This document shows, piece after piece, positions 24,227 to 33,723 of a stretch of DNA of 64,000 nucleotides (position 1 is the first letter of the stretch; the number at the start of each line of letters is the position of its first letter). The DNA is taken from NCBI RefSeq assembly GCF_900183975.1, contig NZ_LT853882.1, positions 1,853,501 to 1,917,500 of the forward strand, read 5' to 3'. Position numbers and translations under genes: made by a program. Under the pieces are notes generated by a model. That model saw nothing but the letters and a program-made list of their open reading frames with translations, was not told the origin of the DNA and did not search any database. Source of the DNA: Xanthomonas fragariae. Its GTDB lineage: Bacteria > Pseudomonadota > Gammaproteobacteria > Xanthomonadales > Xanthomonadaceae.

Positions 24227-26758
24227 ATGTGGGCAATGACAAAGAAAAATATTCCAGATTCCGATCGGCCCAGTCGCCGCACATCCACCAGCCCGGGCGA
24301 GTCCACCACCGCCGAGAAACAGAAGTTGCCGGGCTGGATGCCGGACTTCCTGGTCCGTGCCGCCGCTGGCGCGTCGACCAAGTCCGCGAACAAGCGCGCT
24401 GCCGACAAAGCCTTGAAAGCCGCCTCGCCGGAGCTTCCGGCAATGCCGCCGCTGCCGCCAGCGCCACGCGCACCGCATCCGCGCAAGAGCGGCCCGCCTG
24501 CACCGCCGCCGGAAGGGTTGCAGCCCGCTGCTGCGGAATTCAAAGATCCGCACGCTGACCGCGAGGCATTGCGTTACGCCGAGCCGATCGCAAGCCGTGA
24601 AGCCATTCTGCAGTTGCTCGAAGCCTGCGATGGCCCGCAGACCGCCGAGGAAATTGCCGAGCAATTGAATCTGAGCGACCGCATCGATGCCCTGGGCAAG
24701 CGCCTGGCTGCGATGGTGCGTGAAGCGCAGCTGGTGCAGAACCGCCGCGGCGGCTACGCGCCGGTGCAGCAGACCAGTTTGATTGCCGGTGTGGTGATCG
24801 CCAATCCGGAGGGCTTCGGGTTCCTCAAGCCGGACGAAGGTGGTGACGATCTGTTCCTGCCGCCGTTCGAAATGCGCAAGGTGATGCACGGCGATCGTGC
24901 ACTTGCCAACGTTACCGGCATCGACCGCCGCGGCCGTCGCGAAGGCGCAATTGCGCGTGTGATCGAGCGCCGCATGTCGCGCATGATCGGGCGCTTTTTC
25001 TATGAGCACGGCGTGGCCTACGTTGACCCGGACGACAAGCGTGTGCAGCGCAACGTGCAGATCGCCCCGGATGGTATCGGCGAGGCGCGCGAGGGCCAGT
25101 TGGTGGTGTGCGAACTGATCGCGCCGCCGGACGCGCGTCGCCCTGCGATCGGCAAGATCATCGCGGTGCTCGGCGACAAGCTGACCCCGTCGCTGGTGGT
25201 GGAAATGGCGATCCATGGCCACGAACTGCCGCACGAATTTCTGCAGGAAGTGCTGGACGAAGCGGCCGCCGTGCCGTTGGTGGTCGAGCCCGGCATGATC
25301 GGCGGGCGCGTGGATCTGCGGCAGATGCCGCTGGTCACCATCGATGGCGAAGACGCCAAGGATTTCGACGACGCGGTGTATTGCGAACCCAACGCCGACG
25401 GCTTCCGTCTGGTGGTGGCGATTGCCGACGTGTCCAACTATGTGCGCCCGGGTACGACGCTGGACGACGAAGCACAAAAGCGTGCCACCTCGGTGTATTT
25501 CCCGGGTTTTGTGGTGCCGATGCTGCCGGAGACATTGTCCAACGGCATCTGCTCGCTGATGCCCAAGGTCGATCGCATGTGCTTCGTCTGCGACATGCAG
25601 GTGGGACGCGATGGTGAAGTGACCGGCTCGCGCTTCTACGAAGCGGTGATGAATTCGTATGCACGGCTGACTTACACCCAGGTCTGGAAGGCGGTCGGCG
25701 AAGACGACGCCGATACCAAGGCGTTTATCGGCCCGTTGTTGCCGCAGGTACAGCGTTTGCATCAGCTGTACAACGTGCTGTCGAAGGCGCGCGCACATCG
25801 CGGCGCGATCGAGTTCGAAACCTCCGAAGTGCGCTTCGTGCTCGACAACACCGGTGAGGTCACCCAGGCCGGCATGCTGGTGCGCAACGATGCGCACAAG
25901 CTGATCGAAGAATGCATGATCGCCGCCAACGTCGAGGCGGCGCGCTATCTGCTGAGCATGCATGTGCCTGCACCATACCGCGTGCATGAGCGACCGCCGG
26001 AGAGCAAGTTCGAAGACCTGCTGGAATTCCTCAAGGAGTTTCAACTGAGCCTGCCTGCGTGGAGCAAGGTGCGCCCTGGCGACTACACCAAGCTGCTGAA
26101 GAAAGTGCGTGCGCGTCCCGACGCGGCGTTGCTGGAATCGGTACTGCTGCGCAGCCAAAGCCTGGCGGTGTATTCGCCTGAGAATAACGGCCACTTCGGT
26201 CTGGCGTTGGAGGCGTATGCGCACTTCACCTCGCCGATCCGGCGTTATCCGGATCTGCTGGTGCATCGCGCCATCAAGCATGCGTTGACTGGGGCCAGCC
26301 CGGAGAAGTTCATCTACACCCCGCGCCAGATGGCGGCATTGTCGCTGCAGTGTTCCGAGCGTGGGCGGCGTGCCGACGAAGCCGAGCGCGAAGTCGACGA
26401 GCGCTATCGCGCCGCGTGGATGGAGAAGCATGTTGGTGGCCAGTTCGATGGCGTGATCAGCGGTGTGACCGGATTCGGTCTGTTCGTGGAGCTGACTCAG
26501 TCCAAGGTCAACGGCCTGGTGCATGTCACCCAGTTGCCGCAGGACTACTACCAGTTCGATCCGATCCGCAAGACACTCAGCGGCGAGCGCCGTGGCCGCG
26601 CGTTCCGTCTGGGCGACCCGGTGCGTGTATTGGTGCTCAAGGCCAGCATGGAAGAGCGCAAGATCGACTTCCGTCTGGCAGAAGATCGTGGCGACGCGCC
26701 CGAGCCGCCGCCGCTACCGCGCGCGCAGCCGTCCAAGCGCAAGAAGAAGCCATACTGA
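24227..26758 (+). CDS. rnr: ribonuclease R
   Basis: This 843-aa 3'-5' exoribonuclease degrades structured RNA. It has a basic, Pro-rich N-terminal region, a helix-turn-helix-like segment (TAEEIAEQLNLSDR), two cold-shock domains, the RNB domain with the metal-binding Asp cluster TIDGEDAKDFDDAV, a C-terminal S1 domain (GVISGVTGFGLFVEL), and a Lys-rich tail ending KRKKKPY. The length fits RNase R rather than RNase II. ATG 24227 and ATG 24236 are both possible starts. The gene is divergent from tRNA-Leu. Confidence 0.95.
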   Translation: MWAMTKKNIPDSDRPSRRTSTSPGESTTAEKQKLPGWMPDFLVRAAAGASTKSANKRAADKALKAASPELPAMPPLPPAPRAPHPRKSGPPAPPPEGLQPAAAEFKDPHADREALRYAEPIASREAILQLLEACDGPQTAEEIAEQLNLSDRIDALGKRLAAMVREAQLVQNRRGGYAPVQQTSLIAGVVIANPEGFGFLKPDEGGDDLFLPPFEMRKVMHGDRALANVTGIDRRGRREGAIARVIERRMSRMIGRFFYEHGVAYVDPDDKRVQRNVQIAPDGIGEAREGQLVVCELIAPPDARRPAIGKIIAVLGDKLTPSLVVEMAIHGHELPHEFLQEVLDEAAAVPLVVEPGMIGGRVDLRQMPLVTIDGEDAKDFDDAVYCEPNADGFRLVVAIADVSNYVRPGTTLDDEAQKRATSVYFPGFVVPMLPETLSNGICSLMPKVDRMCFVCDMQVGRDGEVTGSRFYEAVMNSYARLTYTQVWKAVGEDDADTKAFIGPLLPQVQRLHQLYNVLSKARAHRGAIEFETSEVRFVLDNTGEVTQAGMLVRNDAHKLIEECMIAANVEAARYLLSMHVPAPYRVHERPPESKFEDLLEFLKEFQLSLPAWSKVRPGDYTKLLKKVRARPDAALLESVLLRSQSLAVYSPENNGHFGLALEAYAHFTSPIRRYPDLLVHRAIKHALTGASPEKFIYTPRQMAALSLQCSERGRRADEAEREVDERYRAAWMEKHVGGQFDGVISGVTGFGLFVELTQSKVNGLVHVTQLPQDYYQFDPIRKTLSGERRGRAFRLGDPVRVLVLKASMEERKIDFRLAEDRGDAPEPPPLPRAQPSKRKKKPY

Positions 26759-26770
26759 TAGATCGCATTG

Positions 26771-26795
26771 CGAGCAGCTAGGTAACGGCTGCTCG
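26771..26795 (+). terminator. weak hairpin after rnr
   Basis: CGAGCAGC / GCTGCTCG makes an 8-bp stem 12 bp after the rnr stop, without a U tract. It could be a 3'-end stabiliser rather than a terminator. Confidence 0.35.
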
Positions 26796-26887
26796 TCGCA
26801 TGCTGGAGTGTTGAGTACGCTTTCATGCCGATGCGAGCACCTAGCTCGCATCGGTTGCCGTACTAGGTATCTCGCATCGAGATCACG

Positions 26888-27040
26888 ATGGACACACAAG
26901 CCGAATACAGCGATGGCTGCCAATGCGGCGCAGTGCGGTTTCACGCGCGCGGCACGCTGTCAGACGCCTCGATCTGTCATTGCCGCATGTTTCACACATA
27001 CAGCAGCGCTGCGCAACACGAGGTAGCCGCCAGTGCGTGA
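26888..27040 (+). pseudogene. GFA-family fragment
   Basis: A 50-codon frame reads like the N-terminus of a glutathione-dependent formaldehyde-activating (GFA/CENP-V) domain protein. It has GCQCGAVRFHARG followed by ASICHCRMFH, which corresponds to the zinc-binding CxCG and CHC motifs. The rest of the domain (normally about 80-110 further residues) is absent, and the third-site cysteine after CHCRM is replaced by Phe. A truncated remnant is the best reading. Confidence 0.7.
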
Positions 27041-27185
27041 CATAGCTTGGGCGCGTCCACCGTGGCATTCGACAGTTCCTCTTTCGCGTGCCTTCTGTCA
27101 CTGCGCACAGGTTCGCAAGCCCTGGCCGTGACGTGGCCGGCTGCAAGCCCTACCATTCCCGTTTATCTCTTTGTATACGCGCGCA

Positions 27186-27935
27186 ATGAGCAAGCAGAAT
27201 CAGTGGATCGTCGGTGTCAACGCCGTCGCCTCGTCCGTCGAGAACGACGCCGACAACGTGCGTGAGGTGTTGATCGAGGCCGGTAGCAAGAATCCGCGTC
27301 TCACCGAGATCGAGGAACAGGCGCGCCGCAAGGGCATCGATGTGCGCCGGGTCAATACCCAGGCGCTGGACGGTGTGGGTGGGCAGGTGCGCCATCAGGG
27401 CGTGGCTGCGCGCTACGCTGCCGCGCGTCTGTGGGCGGAGAACGAACTGGAGGGCCTGGTCGAGGCAGCAGAAGGCCGTGCGTTGGTGCTGGTCCTGGAC
27501 GGCGTGCAGGATCCGCACAACCTCGGCGCGTGCCTGCGCAGCGCGGCGGCAGCCGGTGTCACTGCGGTGGTGATCCCCAAGGACAAGTCGGCGACGGTCA
27601 ACGCGACGGTGCGCAAGACCTCGGCCGGTGCAGCCGACCGCATTCCGGTGGTGGCGGTGACCAATCTGGCGCGCTGCCTGCGCGATCTCCAGAAACAGGG
27701 CGTTTGGCTGTATGGCCTGGCTGGCGAGGCTGAGGCGTCGTTGTATAGCGTCGATCTGCACGGCAATGTCGGGCTGGTGCTCGGTGGCGAGGCCGATGGT
27801 CTGCGTCGTCTCACGCGCGAGCATTGCGATGGTCTGGTCAAGATTCCGATGCCGGGCGATATCGAAAGCCTCAACGTCTCGGTCGCGGCCGGTGTGACCT
27901 TGTTTGAAGCCGTGCGTCAGCGCCTGGGCGCCTGA
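27186..27935 (+). CDS. rlmB: 23S rRNA (guanosine-2'-O-)-methyltransferase RlmB
   Basis: This 249-aa SpoU/TrmH-type (SPOUT) enzyme methylates the 2'-O of G2251 in 23S rRNA. The N-terminal substrate-binding domain starts NQWIVGVNAV. The knotted catalytic domain shows the three SpoU motifs: VLDGVQDPHNLGACLRSA, VGLVLGGEADGL and IPMPGDIESLNVSVAAGV. ATG 27186 is chosen over a codon five earlier because the family begins here. It follows rnr on the same strand, as in many proteobacteria, with a decayed GFA fragment between them. Confidence 0.94.
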   Translation: MSKQNQWIVGVNAVASSVENDADNVREVLIEAGSKNPRLTEIEEQARRKGIDVRRVNTQALDGVGGQVRHQGVAARYAAARLWAENELEGLVEAAEGRALVLVLDGVQDPHNLGACLRSAAAAGVTAVVIPKDKSATVNATVRKTSAGAADRIPVVAVTNLARCLRDLQKQGVWLYGLAGEAEASLYSVDLHGNVGLVLGGEADGLRRLTREHCDGLVKIPMPGDIESLNVSVAAGVTLFEAVRQRLGA

Positions 27936-28184
27936 TCGCGCTTGCGCGCGATGGCTAAGGCGCACGCGCGCATCGACCGGCATATCGAAAGCGCATCGTC
28001 CGGCCGAGCGCTGGTCTACACGCTTCTACAAACCACCCACACAGCGCGGATTGTCTTGCCGATGCATTGGTACTCGCACGCGCAGGGCGTTTCATAAAAA
28101 CTTTCGACAGCGTGCGCATCGGTCGCCGAACGCGTGCCCGCGTTTTTGCCTACCGTATCGCTAGCAAACGGCGTGGTGTGTCTG

Positions 28185-28992
28185 ATGAACTACGGGCTGG
28201 GCGCTTGGCAAACGGGCGAGGGCAGATGCGATGTCCAGGCGTCAGAACGACGAGATAGGCCGTGGCGGCGTTGGCTCAGCGTTGGCGCCTGCCTGCTGTT
28301 GGCGTTGTGCTCGCTTGCTGCACCCGCACCCGCACGATCATGCGATCACGCGAGCGACAGCTGGAGCTCGCACAACGGGTTGCCGCACAACTCTATACGC
28401 GATATCGCGCAGACCCGCGACGGCAACCTATGGTTTACCACCTGGGAAAGCCTGGTGCGCTGCAACGGGATGGAATTCAGTGTCATCGATCGCAATACGC
28501 GCCCAAGTCTGCCCGCGCATGTGACGTGATTACGCATCAAGTCTGACATCTTCGAGCGCCAAGCGCACGAAGATGCGTTGACCGGCCTGCCCGATCGTCG
28601 TCACTTCGACCAAGCACTGGCGCGCGACATCAGTCATGCACGTCGCAGCGGTCGGCCGTTAGCGTTGGCGATTCTGGATATCGATCATTTCAAGCGCATC
28701 AACCACCATTAGTCGCACGCCAGCGGGCGACCGCACGCGCCTGGGCGGCGAAGAGTTCGTCTTGCTGTTGGCCAACACCACCCTGGACGAGGCAAAGGTG
28801 CTGTGCCTGCGTATCCGCACGCTATCCCATAAGCGCCACGACTGGAGCGGCGTGGACGAATTGCAGGTGACGTTTTGCGCCAGCCTGGCTGAACTACACG
28901 ATGACGACACCGGAACGTCGTTGATGCAGGGCGCCGACCATGCCTTGTACGACGCCAAGTGTGCAGGGCGCGACCGGATTTGCGTGGACTAG
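28185..28992 (+). pseudogene. diguanylate cyclase with two-component propeller, decayed
   Basis: The remains of a large membrane sensor diguanylate cyclase are visible. Residues after the signal segment (LLLALCSLAAPAPA) contain one regulator-propeller repeat (GLPHNSIRDIAQTRDGNLWFTTWESL). The propeller rest and Y_Y_Y/transmembrane part are missing, and a stop follows at 28527-28529. A GGDEF domain then appears in pieces: DALTGLPDRRHFDQALARD and LDIDHFKRINHH, a stop and a deletion, and finally RLGGEEFVLLLANTTLDEAK to the end GRDRICVD. The active-site GGEEF is intact but the gene is broken by at least one big deletion and one smaller one. Confidence 0.85.
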
Positions 28993-29030
28993 GCTGGGAA
29001 ATCGGAAATCGGAAATCGGAAATAGTAAAA
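28993..29030. repeat. heptad repeat array (GGAAATC)
   Basis: Four GGAAATC-type heptads follow each other directly after the decayed diguanylate cyclase gene. They belong to the same family as the GGGAATC arrays at 16303, 42098 and 54775. Confidence 0.8.
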
Positions 29031-29045
29031 GCGAGGTGCCTTGCA

Positions 29046-29110
29046 CCCCCTCCTGCGGGACATTATCTCCTTATGGGGAGAAGGTGCTCGGAGGGCGGAT
29101 GAGAGTACGG
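29046..29110. repeat. REP-like intergenic element
   Basis: The stretch CCCTCCTGCGGG ... GGGGAGAAGGTGCTCGGAGG followed by GCGGATGAGAGTACGG resembles the widely dispersed proteobacterial repeat in which GGGAGAAGGTGCC, GAAGGGGCG and GATGAGGGTACG occur together, in slightly degenerate form. Confidence 0.6.
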
Positions 29111-29226
29111 CCCAACGGGGCGGTGCAGCCCAAAGCCAACTGCTATTCGGTTGCAGCTTCAGCAGGAAGGTATTTCAACCCGTAAAAACACCGTGCCTTT
29201 GTCAATCTCCAATGCCAAATCCCAGC

Positions 29227-29862
29227 TCAAACAGACCCCGGCCAGGCATTGGCGATCGTGCAGAACAGCCGTGCGGTCTGTTCGGTGTCGTAAACCGCGC
29301 TATGCGCATCGGCCGCGTTCCAGTCCAGCCCCGCTGCTTGCGCTGCGCGTGCCAGCACAGTTTGTCCATACGCCAGACCGGCCAAGGTCACCGTATCGAA
29401 CACGCTGAACGGATGAAATGGATTGCGTTTGTGACCAACGCGCGCAACTGCCGCGTTGAGAAAGTTCAGATCGAAATGCGCGTTGTGGCCGACCAGGATC
29501 GCGCGCTGGCAGCCGTACTTCTTCACCGCTGCACGCACTGGCGCGAACACATGATCCAACGCGTCTTTTTCGTGCTTGGCAAAGCGGAACGGGTGATCGA
29601 GCACGATGCCGGTGATTTCCAGCGACTTCGGGTCGATTTCCAATCCAGGCGCGGGCACCAGATGCGCACTGGCGGTTTCGCCAGGGAAAAAGCGCCCCTG
29701 AGCATCCATTTCGATCGGCACGCAGGCAATTTCCAACAGCGCGTGCTTATTCCAGTCGAATCCCCCCGTTTCCACATCCACCACGACGGGTAGATAGCCG
29801 CGAAAGCGCCGCGACATGGGTAAAAAGGAGGTGGCAGGCTGCAGATCGACCGGTTCGTTCAT
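29227..29862 (-). CDS. rnt: ribonuclease T
   Basis: This DEDD-family 3'-5' exoribonuclease (211 aa from MNEPVDL) trims tRNA and other stable RNA 3' ends. The catalytic acidic residues are in [20 protein letters not shown] and [16 protein letters not shown], with the DEDDh-type His. The family-specific sequence [12 protein letters not shown] is present. A Met two codons upstream (29868) is also possible. The gene stands alone, and a heptad-repeat remnant lies just beyond its 3' end. Confidence 0.93.
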   Translation of the reverse strand: MNEPVDLQPATSFLPMSRRFRGYLPVVVDVETGGFDWNKHALLEIACVPIEMDAQGRFFPGETASAHLVPAPGLEIDPKSLEITGIVLDHPFRFAKHEKDALDHVFAPVRAAVKKYGCQRAILVGHNAHFDLNFLNAAVARVGHKRNPFHPFSVFDTVTLAGLAYGQTVLARAAQAAGLDWNAADAHSAVYDTEQTARLFCTIANAWPGSV

Positions 29863-30082
29863 CCACATAGCCTAGCAGGTCGCACGCCGGGCTCTGCCAT
29901 AGCTACATAACCAGCCGCATTAGACATCCGTCGCTGCCGCGATGGTTCAGTTGCCAAGCGCTCGCAGCGACGATAAGGAGGGGGCATGGCGGTAGTTACT
30001 GGAAGCTGAAATACGTGATGAAATAAAGCGTGGTAGCCGGTTTTGTCGCGTGCCGACAACGTCATCGACACGCCGCTGTCGG

Positions 30083-30793
30083 TCAGATGACGCCAGTTGT
30101 GCTGGTGTCGTCGCGCTTCAGTCGCGGCGGCAGCGGCTGCTCGCCATGCACCAGGAACCAGACGTTCTCGGCGATATTGGTGGCGTGGTCGCCGATGCGT
30201 TCCAGATTCTTGGCCATGAACAGCAGATGCGTGCACGGGGTGATATTGCGCGGATCTTCCATCATGTAAGTCAGCAATTCGCGGAACAGCGCAGTGTATT
30301 GCGCGTCCAAGCGCGCATCTTCGTCGCGTACACGGATGGCCGCATTGGCGTCCTTGTCGCGATATGCCTGCACAGCGTCGCGCACTGCGGTGGCAGCCAT
30401 CTGACCAAGTGCCCGAAGGCCGACCGTCTGCGGCAGGGGCGGTGCGGAATTGAGCGCGATCGAGCGCTTGGCCACGTTGGCCGCGTAATCGCCGATGCGT
30501 TCGATATCGGCCGGAATGCGCAGGCCGGCGAGAATTTCGCGCAGGTCGCGTGCCATCGGACCACGCAGGGCCAGACGCATCACGTCATGGCTGATCGCAT
30601 GCTCGAGCGCATCGATCGCTTCGTCGTTGACCACAATGCGATGCGCTGCATGGTCATCGCGACGTTCCACCACATCCAGTGCGGCCTCCAGCTGCGCCAC
30701 CGCTGTGTCGCCCATGCGCAGGATCTCGGCGACAAGACGGTGCTGCTCCTCGTCGTAACTTTTGACGATATGGTCGTTGAGGTGCTGGGTCAT
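30083..30793 (-). CDS. phoU: phosphate transport regulator PhoU
   Basis: This 236-aa cytoplasmic protein is made of two three-helix PhoU bundles. Each carries the metal-binding pattern seen as DIERIGDYAANVAKR and NLERIGDHATNIAENVWF. It signals the state of the Pst transporter to the PhoR-PhoB system. The start at MTQHLNDH (30793) matches the family beginning. It is the last gene of the pst cluster, 128 bp after pstB. Confidence 0.95.
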   Translation of the reverse strand: MTQHLNDHIVKSYDEEQHRLVAEILRMGDTAVAQLEAALDVVERRDDHAAHRIVVNDEAIDALEHAISHDVMRLALRGPMARDLREILAGLRIPADIERIGDYAANVAKRSIALNSAPPLPQTVGLRALGQMAATAVRDAVQAYRDKDANAAIRVRDEDARLDAQYTALFRELLTYMMEDPRNITPCTHLLFMAKNLERIGDHATNIAENVWFLVHGEQPLPPRLKRDDTSTTGVI

Positions 30794-30921
30794 CGTGATC
30801 TCGATTCGTGGCAGTGGTGGATGTCCGCCGCTATCTTGGCGACATTGCACGCGGTGGGCGTTGTGCAGGCGAGGGTGCGGCGGAGCTGCTTCAATGCAAC
30901 GCTGCGATGAATCGCCTTACA

Positions 30922-31752
30922 TCAACCGAAGCGGCCGGTGATGTAGTCCTCGGTTTGCTGCTTGGACGGTTGGGAAAAAATCGTTCCAGTGCGGTCGTGT
31001 TCGATCAGATCGCCCAGATACATGAAGGCAGTGTAGTCGGACACGCGCGCAGCCTGCTGCATGTTGTGGGTCACGATCACGATGGTGTACTCGCGCTTGA
31101 GCTCTTCCATCAACTGCTCGATGCGGCTGGTAGAAATCGGATCCAGCGCCGAGGTCGGTTCGTCCAGCAACAACACGTCCGGACGCAGCGCAACCGCACG
31201 TGCAATGCACAAACGCTGCTGTTGACCGCCGGACAGCCCCAACGCACTTTGCCCCAGCTTGTCTTTGACCTCGTCCCACAGCGCGCCTTGACGCAGTGCC
31301 TGCTCGACACGGTTCTGCATGTCGGCCTTGGACAGTTTTTCGTGGTGACGAATGCCGTAGGCGACGTTTTCGAAGATCGTCATCGGAAACGGCACCGGCT
31401 TCTGGAACACCATGCCGACCTTGCTGCGCAAGCGGTTCATCGGGTACTTCGGCGACAGGATGTTTTCGTTATCCAGCAGCACTTCGCCACGCGCCTCCAT
31501 CTTCGGATACAGCGCGTAGATACGGTTGAAGATGCGCAGCAACGTCGACTTGCCGCAACCAGAGGGACCGATCAACGCGGTGACGCGCTTTTCCGGAATC
31601 TCAATGTTGATGCTCTTGAGCGCGTGGTATTTGTCGTAATAAAAATCCAGATTGCGTGCGGCCACCTTCACCGGCGCCTGCGCCGTCGGCGCCCCCTTGG
31701 CGGCCCGAACAGCGATGCGATGCATCGGCTTGGCGTTTTGGAGATCGTTCAT
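30922..31752 (-). CDS. pstB: phosphate ABC transporter ATPase PstB
   Basis: This 276-aa ATPase of the high-affinity phosphate importer has Walker [10 protein letters not shown], the PstB-specific [17 protein letters not shown], the signature [15 protein letters not shown], Walker [13 protein letters not shown], and a C-terminal [21 protein letters not shown] end. An upstream Met at 31782 is possible but would precede the conserved region by more than 30 residues. It lies 22 bp after pstA. Confidence 0.96.
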   Translation of the reverse strand: MNDLQNAKPMHRIAVRAAKGAPTAQAPVKVAARNLDFYYDKYHALKSINIEIPEKRVTALIGPSGCGKSTLLRIFNRIYALYPKMEARGEVLLDNENILSPKYPMNRLRSKVGMVFQKPVPFPMTIFENVAYGIRHHEKLSKADMQNRVEQALRQGALWDEVKDKLGQSALGLSGGQQQRLCIARAVALRPDVLLLDEPTSALDPISTSRIEQLMEELKREYTIVIVTHNMQQAARVSDYTAFMYLGDLIEHDRTGTIFSQPSKQQTEDYITGRFG

Positions 31753-31774
31753 GTCTGGTGTCCGGAGGGAAAGG

Positions 31775-32638
31775 TCAGTCATTGGAAATCTTGTTGCGCA
31801 AGAGCAGAGCACGTGCACCCAGGCTCACCAAGAACACGAACACCGTCAACACCAGTGCACCGGCCCAGGCCAGGGTTTGCCAGGTTTCGTAGGGGCTACC
31901 GGCGAACTGATTCATGATCACCGGCACGCTGGCCATCGGCTGAAAGATATTGCTGTTCCAGTATTGATTGCCGAAGGCGGTGAACAGCAGCGGCGCGGTT
32001 TCGCCGCTGATGCGTGCCAGCGCAAGCAGGATGCCGGTGAGGATGCCGGCCGAGGCGCTGCGATACAGCACCTGCACGGTGACCTTCCACTGCGGAATGC
32101 CCAGCGACAACGCCGCCTCGCGCATCTGCGCCGGCACCAGCCGCAGCATTTCGTCTGTGGTGCGTACTACTACCGGCAACACGATAAAGGCCAGCGAGAG
32201 CGCGCCAGCAAACGCCGAAAAGCGCCCGCCGGTCTGCATCACGTACAGCGTGTACACGAACAGGCCGAGCACGATCGACGGCGCCGACAACAGAATGTCG
32301 TTGACAAAGCGCACCACCAAACCGGCCTTGCGTGCATTGCCGTACTCGGCCAACCAGGTGCCTGCTGCAATACCCAGCGGCGTGCCGATCGCCAGCGCCA
32401 GGCCGCACATCACCGCACTGCCGAAGAAAGCATTCAGCAAACCGCCTTCCTGCATCGGCGGCGGAGTCATCTTGGTAAACAGATTGAGGTCGATGCCCGG
32501 CACGCCTTTGGACAACAAGGTCCACAGAATCCAGGCCAGGAACAACAACCCGAACAACGCGGTGACGCACGACAGCAGCAGCGCAACGACATTGGTCACG
32601 CGGCGGCGGTTGTAGAGGGATTGCGAGACAGACGACAT
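31775..32638 (-). CDS. pstA: phosphate ABC transporter permease PstA
   Basis: This 287-aa inner-membrane subunit has about six hydrophobic segments and the binding-protein-dependent transport EAA loop ([21 protein letters not shown]). Like other PstA proteins it has [19 protein letters not shown] near residue 57. Its ATG overlaps the pstC stop (TGATG), and it is followed by pstB. Confidence 0.95.
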   Translation of the reverse strand: MSSVSQSLYNRRRVTNVVALLLSCVTALFGLLFLAWILWTLLSKGVPGIDLNLFTKMTPPPMQEGGLLNAFFGSAVMCGLALAIGTPLGIAAGTWLAEYGNARKAGLVVRFVNDILLSAPSIVLGLFVYTLYVMQTGGRFSAFAGALSLAFIVLPVVVRTTDEMLRLVPAQMREAALSLGIPQWKVTVQVLYRSASAGILTGILLALARISGETAPLLFTAFGNQYWNSNIFQPMASVPVIMNQFAGSPYETWQTLAWAGALVLTVFVFLVSLGARALLLRNKISND

Positions 32639-33612
32639 CAGTTGCCCTCCCGACGCGACAGCTGCATCAACATGAAGCGCGCAATCGCCAGCACGATAAA
32701 GGTCACGATGAACAGCACAAAGCCCAGCAGCAACAAGGCCGAACGATAGGTCTCGGTAGCCTCGCCGAAATCATTGGCGATCAACGCAGCAATGGTGGTG
32801 CCGGGCTCCAGCAGCGACGGCGACAACCGCACCGTGTTGCCGACCACGAAGGCCACCGCCATGGTTTCGCCGAGCGCACGGCCTAGGCCCAGAAATACGC
32901 CGCCGATCACCGCAGAGCGGGTGTAAGGCAGCACGATGTCCCAGCTGACTTCCCACTTGGTCGAACCCAGCGCATACGCCGATTCCTTCAAACGCGTCGG
33001 CACTGTCAGGAACACTTCGCGCATCACCGAAGAGATAAACGGAATCACCATGATTGCCAGCACGAAACCTGCGGTGAGCAAACCGATCCCCAGCGGCGGC
33101 CCTTGAAACAGCGGGCCAATCAACGGCAATGTTCCGAGGTGATCGTTGAGCCATGGTGTCACGTGCTCTGTCATCACCGGCACCAGCACGAACAGGCCCC
33201 ACATGCCGTAGATGATCGAAGGGATGCCGGCCAGCAATTCGATCGCCGTGCCGACCGGGCCGCGTAACCAGCGCGGCGAAACTTCGGTGAGGAAGAATGC
33301 GATACCGAAACTCACCGGTATCGCGATTACCATCGCGATCAACGCGGTGACCAAGGTGCCGTAGATCGGCGCCAGTGCGCCGTATTTGTTTTCGACCGGA
33401 TTCCAGTCGGCAGAATAGAAAAAGCTCAGGCCCTGCATCTGCAGGACATGGCGCCCGCCCCACAGCATCGATAGCGCAGCGCTGCCGAGCGCCAACAGGA
33501 CGAAAACGACCGTGGTGGCCAGCGCAAGCTTGAACAGGCGATCTGCGCGTGCATCGCGCAGATCGCGGCCGCGTGGCGCGGTCATCGCTTCAGGAATTGC
33601 GGTGGCATTCAT
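32638..33612 (-). CDS. pstC: phosphate ABC transporter permease PstC
   Basis: This 324-aa inner-membrane subunit has about six spans, an EAA-loop-like sequence (ESAYALGSTKWEVSWDIVLPY), and the PstC hallmarks NPVENKYGALAPIYGTL and LAGIPSIIYGMWGLFV. The start at MNATAIPEAM (33612) is preferred. It lies 111 bp after pstS1 and overlaps pstA by one base. Confidence 0.95.
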   Translation of the reverse strand: MNATAIPEAMTAPRGRDLRDARADRLFKLALATTVVFVLLALGSAALSMLWGGRHVLQMQGLSFFYSADWNPVENKYGALAPIYGTLVTALIAMVIAIPVSFGIAFFLTEVSPRWLRGPVGTAIELLAGIPSIIYGMWGLFVLVPVMTEHVTPWLNDHLGTLPLIGPLFQGPPLGIGLLTAGFVLAIMVIPFISSVMREVFLTVPTRLKESAYALGSTKWEVSWDIVLPYTRSAVIGGVFLGLGRALGETMAVAFVVGNTVRLSPSLLEPGTTIAALIANDFGEATETYRSALLLLGFVLFIVTFIVLAIARFMLMQLSRREGN

Positions 33613-33723
33613 TCGATTGGACTCGTCACCGCGCAACGGCGGGAGCGTGAGACAGCAGGCACGGTGAGGCACCTGCAGGTACCTCACCGCAGCGCAACCC
33701 GCCGCATCGGCGGGTGCAGGGCA

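Noticed and set aside
24071..26524. 817-codon minus-strand frame opposite rnr
   Set aside because: It runs through the tRNA-Leu gene and lies antisense to a well-conserved RNase R.
27950..28100. Short frame after rlmB
   Set aside because: About 48 codons in a decayed region with no motif or start signal. More likely debris.
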